From contig DJXN01000015.1 of assembly GCA_002449765.1 (NCBI GenBank), positions 124,001-188,000 on the forward strand: a stretch of DNA of 64,000 bases, in the 5' to 3' direction. Under the pieces are notes generated by a model. The model saw only the letters and a program-made list of their open reading frames with translations. It was not told the DNA's origin and made no database searches. This document shows, piece by piece, positions 26,061-34,264 of this stretch (position 1 is the stretch's first letter; each line of letters opens with the position of its first letter). Position numbers and translations under genes: made by a program. Source of the DNA: Fibrobacter sp. UBA7003. GTDB taxonomy: Bacteria > Fibrobacterota > Fibrobacteria > Fibrobacterales > Fibrobacteraceae.

Positions 26061-27505
26061 AACGTTTGATTGTTTATCTAAAACAGCCTGCCATTTGCCG
26101 CGCATGGATGCTCGCCCTTGCCGCATCCCTTGCGTTTTTTGCCTGCTCGAACGGCGACGATGTTGCGGGCGGCGTTACCGATATCGGGAACTCTATTGCA
26201 CGTGAACCAGATACGACAAAGATTGCAGGGACCGTTGTCGACATGCAGGGCAACAAGATGCCTGCCGCACGGCTCACGCTGTACTGGGATAACGGTTATG
26301 CGATTGAGGATTCTCTGGAGGCTGTTGCCGATTCGAATGCTCAGTTCGAATTCAGGGTCGCAAGTAATGACATGCACGGTTACCTGCAAAACGGGCGGAC
26401 GACTGCCATCCAGTATGCGGATTCAGCAAGGGATGTGATAAATGCGTTTGCGGGTGTTTATCTGTATGCACGGTCGGGGTCCCTTTCGGGTATCTCGCTT
26501 CCGCCGAGTGGAAAGGCGACCGAGGTCCGTATCGGTTCGCGCAAGGCCCTGCGCGGGAGCATGTCCGGTGTGACTTCGGGCAAGGTTCACATCGGCGGGA
26601 CGCATCTTAGCGCCGACATACAGGAAGACGGTTCGTTCAGTTTTGATTCTATCCCGCCAGGAATGCAGGAAGAGTTAATTTACTCGGAAAGCGATTCCGT
26701 GCTGGGTTACATTCCGTTTACCATACAAGATGGAGGCGATACCGTTGTATTGCCGCAGCTTGAAAACTACGACGGATTCCTCTGGAACCCTGACCTGTCC
26801 CTGCTTGCGGATGCGTACGGGTTTAACTCTTACCATACCGATTATGTTCGCTGGTCCGATACCGGCTGGACAACCGTGAATATTGAGATGAATGGCGACG
26901 AGTACGTGTTCAACCACGACGGCAGACTTGCTGACAGTGTGAATTACGTGGATGGCGTGAGCGGCAAGGGCGTGCTGCTCGGTGCTGGCCAGTATATCGA
27001 CCTCGATACGCTCAACCCGACCGGTGGCGACTTCACGCTGTCGCTGTGGACTAAGTGGAACGGCCCCAATGGCGAACACCAGGTGCTGTTCTGCCAACGC
27101 GCCTATTGGAGCGATTCTACGTCGCGATTCCAGTGGCACTACGAAGTGAATCGCGGTTCGTTCGCCGTAATGAAGAGCATGCCCGGCTACCCCGAGGTGG
27201 TGTTCTTCGGGGATTCGACTTCCGTACCCGTGGGCGAGTGGGCGTTCCTTGTGCTCGTCTCCAGGAACCATCGCGTGAGCATGTACGTGAACGGCGAGCC
27301 CGTAGCGATTGCTGATAGCGACGGTACCGAATTTGCAGGCGAGTTCGTGCCGAACGAATTGAACCGCAGTGTCCCGTTCCGCGTGGGGGGCGACGAAATC
27401 AGGACAGAAACCTGGAATGGCGTCATCGACCGCGTGAGCATCGAAACCCGCGCCCGCAGCCCCGAGTGGATAAGGGCGACGTACGAGTCCGTCCTTTCTC
27501 GGTAA
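26057..27505 (+). CDS. Lipoprotein with LamG/concanavalin-like domain
   Basis: A 482-residue lipoprotein (lipobox FFACS) translated from an ATGA overlap with the TIGR02147 gene. Residues about 50-130 look like a carboxypeptidase-regulatory-type beta domain (KIAGTVVDMQGNKMPAARLTLY). Residues about 305-480 fit a LamG-type lectin fold (GKGVLLGAGQYIDL; FTLSLWTKWNG; WNGVIDRVSIETRARS). Binding to a glycan or protein outside the cell is plausible but unproven. The tail RSPEWIRATYES is typical of LamG_3 proteins. Confidence 0.8.
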   Translation: MKRLIVYLKQPAICRAWMLALAASLAFFACSNGDDVAGGVTDIGNSIAREPDTTKIAGTVVDMQGNKMPAARLTLYWDNGYAIEDSLEAVADSNAQFEFRVASNDMHGYLQNGRTTAIQYADSARDVINAFAGVYLYARSGSLSGISLPPSGKATEVRIGSRKALRGSMSGVTSGKVHIGGTHLSADIQEDGSFSFDSIPPGMQEELIYSESDSVLGYIPFTIQDGGDTVVLPQLENYDGFLWNPDLSLLADAYGFNSYHTDYVRWSDTGWTTVNIEMNGDEYVFNHDGRLADSVNYVDGVSGKGVLLGAGQYIDLDTLNPTGGDFTLSLWTKWNGPNGEHQVLFCQRAYWSDSTSRFQWHYEVNRGSFAVMKSMPGYPEVVFFGDSTSVPVGEWAFLVLVSRNHRVSMYVNGEPVAIADSDGTEFAGEFVPNELNRSVPFRVGGDEIRTETWNGVIDRVSIETRARSPEWIRATYESVLSR

Positions 27506-27586
27506 AAGGGAATATTGACAATATTTGTTTGTATGAAGGCAACAATGGTTGCCGTTAAATATTATTTTTGTAAAAAAGGAATTGAA

Positions 27587-28306
27587 ATGAATAAGAAGCC
27601 TTGTTTTCTTGGTTTTGTGTTTTTGCTTGTCATGGCGTTGGTTTCTTGCGACCAGGAAGGAGTCAAGACGAGTAAATCGGGGTATGTCGATCCTTCAAGC
27701 GTTGTCAAGGGCACGATGACGGACCCCAGGGATGGAAAAACCTATAAGACTGTGACTATTGGGGACCAGATCTGGATGGCTGAAAATATGGCCTTTAAGG
27801 TTGGGAATAGCCCCTGTTACCAAAATAAAGAGAGTAATTGCCAAAAATATGGACGTTATTACGATTGGGCATCTGCGATGAAGGCTTGCCCCTCGGGGTG
27901 GAGGCTTCCTAGCAGGAAAGATTTCGATAAATTAGTCGTGTCGGTTGTTTCTGAGCCTCTTGAAGCAGACTCCCGGTGGCTTCAGCACGCGAAAGAGAAA
28001 ATTTTGATTCAGATGCTGAATTCCAAGAAGGGATGGCAAAAGAATGGTAATGGAAAGGACTTATACGGCTTTTCGGCAATTCCCGCTGGGGATGGGGATG
28101 CGTATGGTTCGGAAGGTTTTCGCTTCAGGCTTATGGGATATGGCGCCTATTTTTGGAGTTTTTCTAATACCGGGAACGATTCTGATTACCATGACTTTTT
28201 TTCGCTGTATTACACGGAATGGGGAACGTATGAGTATGAAGGTATTGGAATTTGGAACTATCCGGATGGTGCCTTGCTTTCAGTCCGCTGTGTTCAAGAC
28301 AAATAG
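27587..28306 (+). CDS. TIGR02145 (Fibrobacter major domain) lipoprotein
   Basis: A 239-residue lipoprotein (LVSCD, Cys21) consisting of one TIGR02145 domain. The domain starts at TMTDPRDGKTYKTVTIGDQIWMAENM, continues with CQKYGRYYDWASAMKACPSGWRLPSRKDF, the GWQKNGNGKDLYGFSAIPAG core and ends in the family's -SVRCVQDK. The domain is of unknown function. AAGGAATTG before the ATG fixes the start. It heads the array of such genes, separated from the next copy by a PEGA gene. Confidence 0.88.
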   Translation: MNKKPCFLGFVFLLVMALVSCDQEGVKTSKSGYVDPSSVVKGTMTDPRDGKTYKTVTIGDQIWMAENMAFKVGNSPCYQNKESNCQKYGRYYDWASAMKACPSGWRLPSRKDFDKLVVSVVSEPLEADSRWLQHAKEKILIQMLNSKKGWQKNGNGKDLYGFSAIPAGDGDAYGSEGFRFRLMGYGAYFWSFSNTGNDSDYHDFFSLYYTEWGTYEYEGIGIWNYPDGALLSVRCVQDK

Positions 28307-28312
28307 AATTTT

Positions 28313-29869
28313 ATGAGACGTCAGTTTTTTGCATTTCTTTTCCTGTTGATTGCGGCTCCTGCGTTCGCGGCACATGTCGCTGTTCTGGAAACAATGGCGG
28401 ATCCCACCGCGAAGGACAAGGTCAAACTCTCTGACAGGCAGTATTTGACGAATGTCCTGCGTGAAGAGGCCGTGAAGCAACTTCCTGCCGAACAGAACTT
28501 CACCATTATGACCCGCGAAAACATCTTACAGATGTTGCCGCCGGGCAAGGCCATCGAGGATTGCGAAGGGGAATGCCTTGTGGAAACCGGGAAGAATATC
28601 TCCGCCGACTATATTTGCCAGGCGCGTGTCGGCAGTTTTGGTGGCTCGCTCACACTTTCGGCGGAACTCTACGAGACCGCGGGAAACAAGCTTGTTTCGA
28701 GCTTCAATGGACAGGGAAAGAACGTGAACGCCTTGCTCGACATTATCAAGAAGAAGGCGCCAGACTTCTTTAGGAGTGCGAAAAGCAAATCGACTGGGTT
28801 TGACGGGCTAGGTGGTATTGGCTCAGTCGGTTCCATTGGCGATTACAGTTATTCGGGCAAACAGAAGTTTATTGTAGAAATTACTAGCGAACCGAAGGGT
28901 GCCGTGCCTACCATAGATGGAAGGGCGGATTCCAAATGCTTGAGTACTCCATGCAAGGTGCTGGTGGAGGCCGGTAGCCACAGGTTTGTTGTTTCCAAGG
29001 ACCGTTACGACGATGGCGAACAGGTTGTGGATGTGAGAGAGAATAACCAGAAGGTTTCGTTCTCGCTTACTCCAGCATTCGGCTGGCTTGTGGTAAAGCC
29101 TGAATTCGAAGGCAACGCCGAGAGTCGAGGGAAATTGTCCATCTCTGTGGATGGCAATCATAAGAAAGACGAAAAAATTGAACTGGACCCCGGTGTACAC
29201 AAGGTCAGCTTGTCGCACCCCTGCTATGACCCGGTGGAATTTGTGGTATCTATAGCGAAGAACAAAACCGAGCTCTTCGACAGGATGATGACCCGGGGCA
29301 AGGGCGGGCTTGAACTCAATGCGGAATTCAAGGGCGAGCCGCAGTCGGTGACAGTGCGTATCGATGGTGTGGAAGCGGGTAGCACGCCTTATGCGGGGGA
29401 GGTGCCGATGTGCGCCGAGGTTGAACTTGTGGGAAGTGGCTGGGCAGAGAAGGTCGACGTGCAGCCGAAGTGGCACAAAGATGTACAGGTGACGCACTCG
29501 CTTGCACATAGCCCTGATGGGCTTGATGTCGATGAAACCCGGCTACGCGCCAAGGAGGCCTATGCAGAACTGGATGGCGATGATGATTTCTTGGCTGAGT
29601 CAGGCAGGCCGTCGAAGGTGAAAAATGACGGCAGCGGTGCGGCTGGAAAGATTTTGCTGGGCACTGGCGTCACGGCTGCGGTGACGGGCGTTGTGCTGGC
29701 CGTTATCGGGAACAGCCAGGCGAAGTCCGCATCCGAGAAAAAATACGAGACAGAGTCGGAGTTTAAGAAGAACCGCAAAGATGCGGAATCAGGACAGACT
29801 CTCCGCAGTGTAGGAATCGGAATTGCCATTGTCGGTGCCATCGGGATAGGCATAAGTTTTGCGTTCTAG
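28313..29869 (+). CDS. Exported PEGA-domain protein with C-terminal two-helix hairpin
   Basis: A 518-residue protein: signal peptide (to AFA), an N-terminal CsgG-like region (residues 20-150; MTRENILQMLPPG, CLVETGKNISADYICQARVG), at least two PEGA units (TSEPKGAVPTIDG... from about 190), and two C-terminal transmembrane helices separated by a charged stretch, ending in -GISFAF. PEGA domains occur in surface proteins and are thought to mediate protein contacts. It begins 6 nt after the preceding gene, so the two are probably co-transcribed. Confidence 0.82.
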   Translation: MRRQFFAFLFLLIAAPAFAAHVAVLETMADPTAKDKVKLSDRQYLTNVLREEAVKQLPAEQNFTIMTRENILQMLPPGKAIEDCEGECLVETGKNISADYICQARVGSFGGSLTLSAELYETAGNKLVSSFNGQGKNVNALLDIIKKKAPDFFRSAKSKSTGFDGLGGIGSVGSIGDYSYSGKQKFIVEITSEPKGAVPTIDGRADSKCLSTPCKVLVEAGSHRFVVSKDRYDDGEQVVDVRENNQKVSFSLTPAFGWLVVKPEFEGNAESRGKLSISVDGNHKKDEKIELDPGVHKVSLSHPCYDPVEFVVSIAKNKTELFDRMMTRGKGGLELNAEFKGEPQSVTVRIDGVEAGSTPYAGEVPMCAEVELVGSGWAEKVDVQPKWHKDVQVTHSLAHSPDGLDVDETRLRAKEAYAELDGDDDFLAESGRPSKVKNDGSGAAGKILLGTGVTAAVTGVVLAVIGNSQAKSASEKKYETESEFKKNRKDAESGQTLRSVGIGIAIVGAIGIGISFAF

Positions 29870-29880
29870 GGGGTGGGATA

Positions 29881-30807
29881 ATGAAGTGGATAGTAAATAG
29901 TGGCTGGTGGTTAGGAAATCGTCACCAACGCGTCTCATTTCGTTACCCTCGCGTAGGCGTGGGGCTGTTGACAATCTTTTGCCTTTTTCTTCTCTCCGCC
30001 TGTACCGACTATGTCGCGCAAATGGATGAGGACTTTGAAGCGTGGAAAGAGGAACGGTTGACGAAGGATGAACCATCTTCCAGTTCGCAGGTCAAGTCGA
30101 GTAGCAACTCGATGCAGAAATCGTCTTCTTCAAATGTGAAATCATCGAGTTCTGTTACGGTATTTAGTAGCACAGGGGCAAGTAGCAGTACTGTGGAGTC
30201 CTCGTCCTCTATGGTTGTTTCTTCGTCTTCTGTTTCGGTGTCGTCCAGCAGCGTTGCTGCAGTCAATTCGAATTCTTTTAGGGATTCCCGCGACGGCCAG
30301 ACCTACAGGATTGTTAAAATAGGAACGCAAGTTTGGATGGCGGAAAACCTGAACTACGAAACGGCAAACAGCTATTGCTACGATGATGTCTCGAGCAATT
30401 GCTCCAAGTATGGTCGCCTTTACACATGGGCGGCGGCGACAGCGGCCTGTCCCAGCGGCTGGCATTTGCCAACAAAGACTGAATTTGAAACCTTGCTCAC
30501 AGTAGTGGGTGGCTCGTCCCCTACAGTGGGCTGCTCATCTACTGCTGGCGCAAAGCTAAAATCTACCAGTGGTTGGAACAATAGTGGTAATGGCTCGGAT
30601 GCCTACAGTTTTTCCGCTCTCCCCGCGGGCAGGCGGGGCAGTGTCACCTACTCTGGCGACTTCTTCTATTTGGGCGAGTCTGCCGATTTTTGGAGCGCCG
30701 ATGACGATGGCGGCTACATGAGCCTAGGCTATCGCGATGATGGAGCTTGCGTGTGGCGCGGCGCTTACAATTACTTCGCTTATTCTGTCCGTTGTCTCAA
30801 GGATTGA
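29881..30807 (+). CDS. TIGR02145 lipoprotein with poly-serine linker
   Basis: A 308-residue lipoprotein. After the lipobox (LLSAC) comes TDYVAQMDEDFEAW, also present in the next gene, then about 75 residues of serine-rich linker, then a TIGR02145 domain (DSRDGQTYRIVKIGTQVWMAENLNY to YSVRCLKD). The start at 29881 has a GGGGTGGG site, but the first 25 codons derive from a GTGGNTAGTAAA-type intergenic repeat also found at 4507, so translation may begin later (for example GTG 29959). Confidence 0.85.
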   Translation: MKWIVNSGWWLGNRHQRVSFRYPRVGVGLLTIFCLFLLSACTDYVAQMDEDFEAWKEERLTKDEPSSSSQVKSSSNSMQKSSSSNVKSSSSVTVFSSTGASSSTVESSSSMVVSSSSVSVSSSSVAAVNSNSFRDSRDGQTYRIVKIGTQVWMAENLNYETANSYCYDDVSSNCSKYGRLYTWAAATAACPSGWHLPTKTEFETLLTVVGGSSPTVGCSSTAGAKLKSTSGWNNSGNGSDAYSFSALPAGRRGSVTYSGDFFYLGESADFWSADDDGGYMSLGYRDDGACVWRGAYNYFAYSVRCLKD

Positions 30808-30809
30808 TT

Positions 30810-31667
30810 GTGTTGAGATTGCGTGACATACGTCGTCTTTGTCTTTTGTTGTTGGCGATACTTTTTGTTGCCTGTACTGATTATGTTGCACAGATGGATG
30901 AAGACTTTGTTTCATGGCGTGCGGCTCGTAATGCTGTGGAAAGTGGCGTTTCAAGTTCAAAAGACGAATCCAGCAGCAGTTCGTTGATGTCATTGTCTTC
31001 TTCAAATGTAAAATCATCGAGTTCTGTTGAGAAATCATCTAGCAGTATCGTCGAATCATCGTCTTCTAAGGTCCTTTCATCATCGTCGGCTCTTGTGTCA
31101 TCTAGCAGTGAAATTCTAATGTCAAATAGTTCCGAGAAATCGAGTAGTAGTTTATTTGGCGAATCATCTTCTAGTAAAAGTCTTGGGACGATGACCGACT
31201 CCCGCGATGGTCAGACGTACAAAACGGTAAAGATTGGCGTGCAAATCTGGATGGCGGAAAACCTAAATTACAAAGCGGACTCTAGCTTCTGCCACCACAA
31301 CGATGAAAGTAATTGCTCCAATTATGGTCGATTTTACAGATGGGCGACTGCGATGGATAGTGCTGGTACATGGAGTTCGAACGGCAAGGGTTGCGGTTAT
31401 GGCAAGGCATGTTCGCCGACATACCCCGTGCGCGGCGTATGTCCAAGTGGCTGGCATCTGCCTTCATTGACGGAGTTGATCACCCTGTTCAATGTAGTTG
31501 AAGGCTCATCGACCGACTACGAGGATGCCGCCATGTTTTTCTGGAGTTCTTCTGAGAACGATAGCATCTACGCATATGGCATGAACATGTACTATGATTT
31601 CGGTGATGCTTATCCAGACGTTCACTTTAAGAACTTTGGTCAATATGTCCGTTGTCTCAAAGATTGA
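30810..31667 (+). CDS. TIGR02145 lipoprotein with poly-serine linker, tandem copy
   Basis: A 285-residue lipoprotein (ILFVAC then TDYVAQMDEDFVSW, almost identical to the previous gene), a long serine-rich linker, and a TIGR02145 domain. This copy has an insert, SAGTWSSNGKGCGYGKACSP, before the CPSGWHLPS motif, shared with the broken copy at 32991. The start was set at GTG 30810: AAGGA lies 6 nt before it and it is 2 nt past the previous stop; the longer frame would overlap that gene. Confidence 0.85.
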   Translation: MLRLRDIRRLCLLLLAILFVACTDYVAQMDEDFVSWRAARNAVESGVSSSKDESSSSSLMSLSSSNVKSSSSVEKSSSSIVESSSSKVLSSSSALVSSSSEILMSNSSEKSSSSLFGESSSSKSLGTMTDSRDGQTYKTVKIGVQIWMAENLNYKADSSFCHHNDESNCSNYGRFYRWATAMDSAGTWSSNGKGCGYGKACSPTYPVRGVCPSGWHLPSLTELITLFNVVEGSSTDYEDAAMFFWSSSENDSIYAYGMNMYYDFGDAYPDVHFKNFGQYVRCLKD

Positions 31668-31689
31668 CAATTTTTTTAAGGAGTAAAAA

Positions 31690-32961
31690 ATGCATATTCT
31701 AAAATTAGGTGTTGCCATCATGGCTCTTACAGCATCCTTGTGCACATCAGTTTCTTTTGCGGCTCAGCAGAAAGGAACGATGAAAGATCCTCGCGATGGA
31801 AAAACATACAAGACTGTAAAAATTGGCGACCAAGTCTGGATGGCGGAGAACTTAGCTTTCGAGATAAACGAGAGAAACGGAAATCCTGGGAGCACAAATG
31901 ATTGTTTGATTTTTGGCGGTAACGGGGAAAAAGCGAATTGTAAAAAATATGGCCGATATTATTCGGCGATGGCCGCTGCAACAACCGCTTGCCCTGATGG
32001 TTGGCGTTTGCCGGGTGCTGCAGAATTTAAAAAATTATTGGATTATACAGGAAATTCCATAGACCTTAAATCAAAAAAAGGGTGGAACACCTACCAGCAA
32101 CCGAGCGGGAATGGAACAGATAAATACGGATTCAATGCACAACCTTCAGGTGGATGCGTAGTAGCCCAGGATGCTAAATGTGCTTATATGGATGAAGGAA
32201 AATACGCCTATTTTTGGACATCTTCGATGCAATGGAACTCTGCAGAGGATGCCATTTTGCAACAATCGGTGCCAGAGGGGGTTGCTTATGCATTTTTGGG
32301 AGCACCGCATGCTGATTATGGTTTTGATGTTGCTCCACAAAAAAAAGCAATTTCGATGTGGTATCCTGTCCGTTGCATTCAGGATGAAAAAAAGAATGTA
32401 GGAGATGGGTTGGCTGGCTTGTTATCGGGGAATGCTAACGACAACGACCAGAAAGAAAGTGCCGATTTTAATGAAGGGGATGCAACGGAATCGTCTTCAC
32501 ACGATGCTTGTAAGGCTGCGGTAGCTAAAGTTAAGAATACATTTAATAGATGTAAAACACTCCCTACAGGAAGTTATGAAAGATCGATTTGCAAGAAAAA
32601 ATATAAGGAGGAAAAAGAAGATGCAGAAAATGCTTGCAAAGTTACGGATAATTCATGTAGTCGTAGTGCATCGGATATTATGGAGGTTGTGCGTCAGAGA
32701 ATGCCTGGTCTGCGTCACATCTACAACAAGTTTCTGAAGCTGCAACCACATTTTCAGGGTGTGGTTTCCTTGAGGTTTACGATTGCTCCGGGTGGCGAAA
32801 TCATCAGTATCTCCATTGCTTCTTCTACGACCGGTTACGGCGAATTTGACAATGAAATCAAGACCGCTGTGAGCCGCTGGAATTTTGGCAAATTTAAATG
32901 TGATGATGGAAATGTCGCAAACGAAACGACAGTAACTGTTCCGTTTACTTTCTATGAGTAA
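31690..32961 (+). CDS. TIGR02145 domain fused to a TonB-like (AgmX/PglI) C-terminal domain
   Basis: A 423-residue exported protein with a cleavable signal peptide (SVSFAA) rather than a lipobox. Residues 27-235 are a TIGR02145 domain (KDPRDGKTYKTVKIGDQVWMAENL to YPVRCIQDE). A charged linker with cysteines follows (about 245-330). The last 85 residues (MPGLRHIYNKFLKLQP; GVVSLRFTIAPGGEI; AVSRWNFGKF) resemble the TonB-like C-terminal domain found in AgmX/PglI proteins. The combination suggests a periplasmic or cell-surface connector; function is unknown. AAGGAG precedes the ATG. Confidence 0.85.
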   Translation: MHILKLGVAIMALTASLCTSVSFAAQQKGTMKDPRDGKTYKTVKIGDQVWMAENLAFEINERNGNPGSTNDCLIFGGNGEKANCKKYGRYYSAMAAATTACPDGWRLPGAAEFKKLLDYTGNSIDLKSKKGWNTYQQPSGNGTDKYGFNAQPSGGCVVAQDAKCAYMDEGKYAYFWTSSMQWNSAEDAILQQSVPEGVAYAFLGAPHADYGFDVAPQKKAISMWYPVRCIQDEKKNVGDGLAGLLSGNANDNDQKESADFNEGDATESSSHDACKAAVAKVKNTFNRCKTLPTGSYERSICKKKYKEEKEDAENACKVTDNSCSRSASDIMEVVRQRMPGLRHIYNKFLKLQPHFQGVVSLRFTIAPGGEIISISIASSTTGYGEFDNEIKTAVSRWNFGKFKCDDGNVANETTVTVPFTFYE

Positions 32962-32990
32962 AATAAAAGAATACTTATATAGAGGAAAAA

Positions 32991-33655
32991 ATGAAAAATC
33001 TTCTTAAAATAATGCTTGCCGCATCCTTGTGTATATCGGCTTCTTTTGCGACTCCGCAGAAAGGAACGTAAAGGATCCTCGCGATGGAAAAACATACAAG
33101 ACTGTAAAGATTGGCGATCAAGTCTGGATGGCGGAGAACCTGAACTACGGAACAGTGAACAGTTATTGCTTCAATGATGATGTAACAAAATGTACCAAGT
33201 ATGGTCGCCTTTATACATGGGCGGCGGCCATGGACAGTGCCGGAGTGTATTCGACAAATGGCAAGGGTTGCGGAAAAGGCAAGACATGCTCGCCGACATA
33301 CCCCGTGCGGGGCGTATGCCCCGACGGCTGGCATCTGCCGACCCCAAAAGAGTGGAGGACCCTATTCAGCGCTGTCGGCGGTTCACCGGGCGACGGTACA
33401 AAACTCAAATCCACATCCGGTTGGCAGAAAGACGGCAACGGCACGGACGCCTTCTCGTTCTCGGCGTTGCCTGCTGGCTACCCGAGCTTCAAAGGGAATT
33501 ACTACGACGAGGGCACCTATGCGATCTTTTGGAGTTCTACTGAATACGATGACTACTACGCGAACCACATATACTTGTATCGCGGGGGCGACATTGCATC
33601 CCTGGCCGAAGACTACAAGGGCTACGGGTTTAGCGTTCGTTGTCTCAAGGACTAG
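32991..33655 (+). pseudogene. Frameshifted TIGR02145 gene
   Basis: The ATG at 32991, with AGAGG upstream, opens a good signal peptide (MKNLLKIMLAASLCISASFA) but hits TAA at 33069 after PQKGT. The neighbouring copy reads ...AAAGGAACGATGAAAGATCCT; here it is AAAGGAACGTAAAGGATCCT, one base shorter. The rest of the domain (KDPRDGKTYKTVKIGDQVWMAENLNY to FSVRCLKD) is intact in another frame up to 33655. It is a recent frameshift, a phase-variation or recoding site, or an assembly error. Confidence 0.85.
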
Positions 33656-33855
33656 ATGAGCCTAGCCGCACCGCATTTGTAATCTTCTTCCTTGGCCTCG
33701 CCGTTTACTTGGACTTCTATGTAGCCTTACTTCACTGCCTGCGTTGCAAGATTCGTCTTGATGGTGAGAACCTCGGACTCGGAGATCTCCTTGTGCCCGT
33801 AATATACAATCGCTGGATTTCCCGTGCTAGACAAGTTGCGACAATTTCCTGCCTC
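33653..33855 (-). pseudogene. Remnant of an unidentified gene 3' end
   Basis: On the minus strand about 65 codons stay coherent (EAGNCRNLSSTGNPAIVYYGH, then KEISESEVLTIKTNLATQAVK, a TAA, then GYIEVQVNGEAKEEDYKCGAARLI), broken by one in-frame stop and without a start. Composition and the C-terminal cysteine suggest the end of an exported protein, possibly pilin-like, but I cannot identify it. Confidence 0.4.
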
Positions 33856-33860
33856 TCAAA

Positions 33861-33890
33861 TAAAAAACAGCCTTGTCCGAAGACAAGGCT
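33861..33890 (-). terminator. Terminator of the ferredoxin gene
   Basis: AGCCTTGTC/GACAAGGCT with a 4-nt loop; on the minus strand it is followed by GT6. Confidence 0.85.
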
Positions 33891-33934
33891 TTATAAGTTT
33901 AGAGTTGGTTACGGACGCCTTGCGCCCCTAATGA

Positions 33935-34132
33935 TTACTCGTACTTGATCACGCCGGCCGGGCAGCTGTCGGCAGCGTCCTTGATTTCGCTTTCGTAAGC
34001 GGAGAAATCGACGCCTTCCTTCACCTGCATCTTTTCGGGAACGCTGAACACTGCGTCGCAAGTTGCTTCGCAGGCGCCGCAGGAGACGCATTCGTCGCTG
34101 GATTCGTCGAGCCAAACTTTCGTGATTGCCAT
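33935..34132 (-). CDS. Small [4Fe-4S] ferredoxin
   Basis: A 65-residue ferredoxin. Cys15, Cys18, Cys21 (CVSCGAC) and Cys57 (SCPAGVI) make one [4Fe-4S] site; Cys25 is an extra. It would carry electrons for enzymes such as the radical SAM proteins, but no partner is adjacent. GAGG lies 7 nt upstream of the ATG and an AT-rich TATATTATAA promoter region further up. Confidence 0.88.
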   Translation of the reverse strand: MAITKVWLDESSDECVSCGACEATCDAVFSVPEKMQVKEGVDFSAYESEIKDAADSCPAGVIKYE

Positions 34133-34264
34133 ATTTTACCTCTTGTGTATGGTTGAATTATGGTTATAATATAATAAAAACATTGAACTCGCGAGCGTTT
34201 TTTCTAAATTTTGCGCGTAAAAATCAACGTCACACGACAAAACCCATAGAGGACATCGCAAAAG

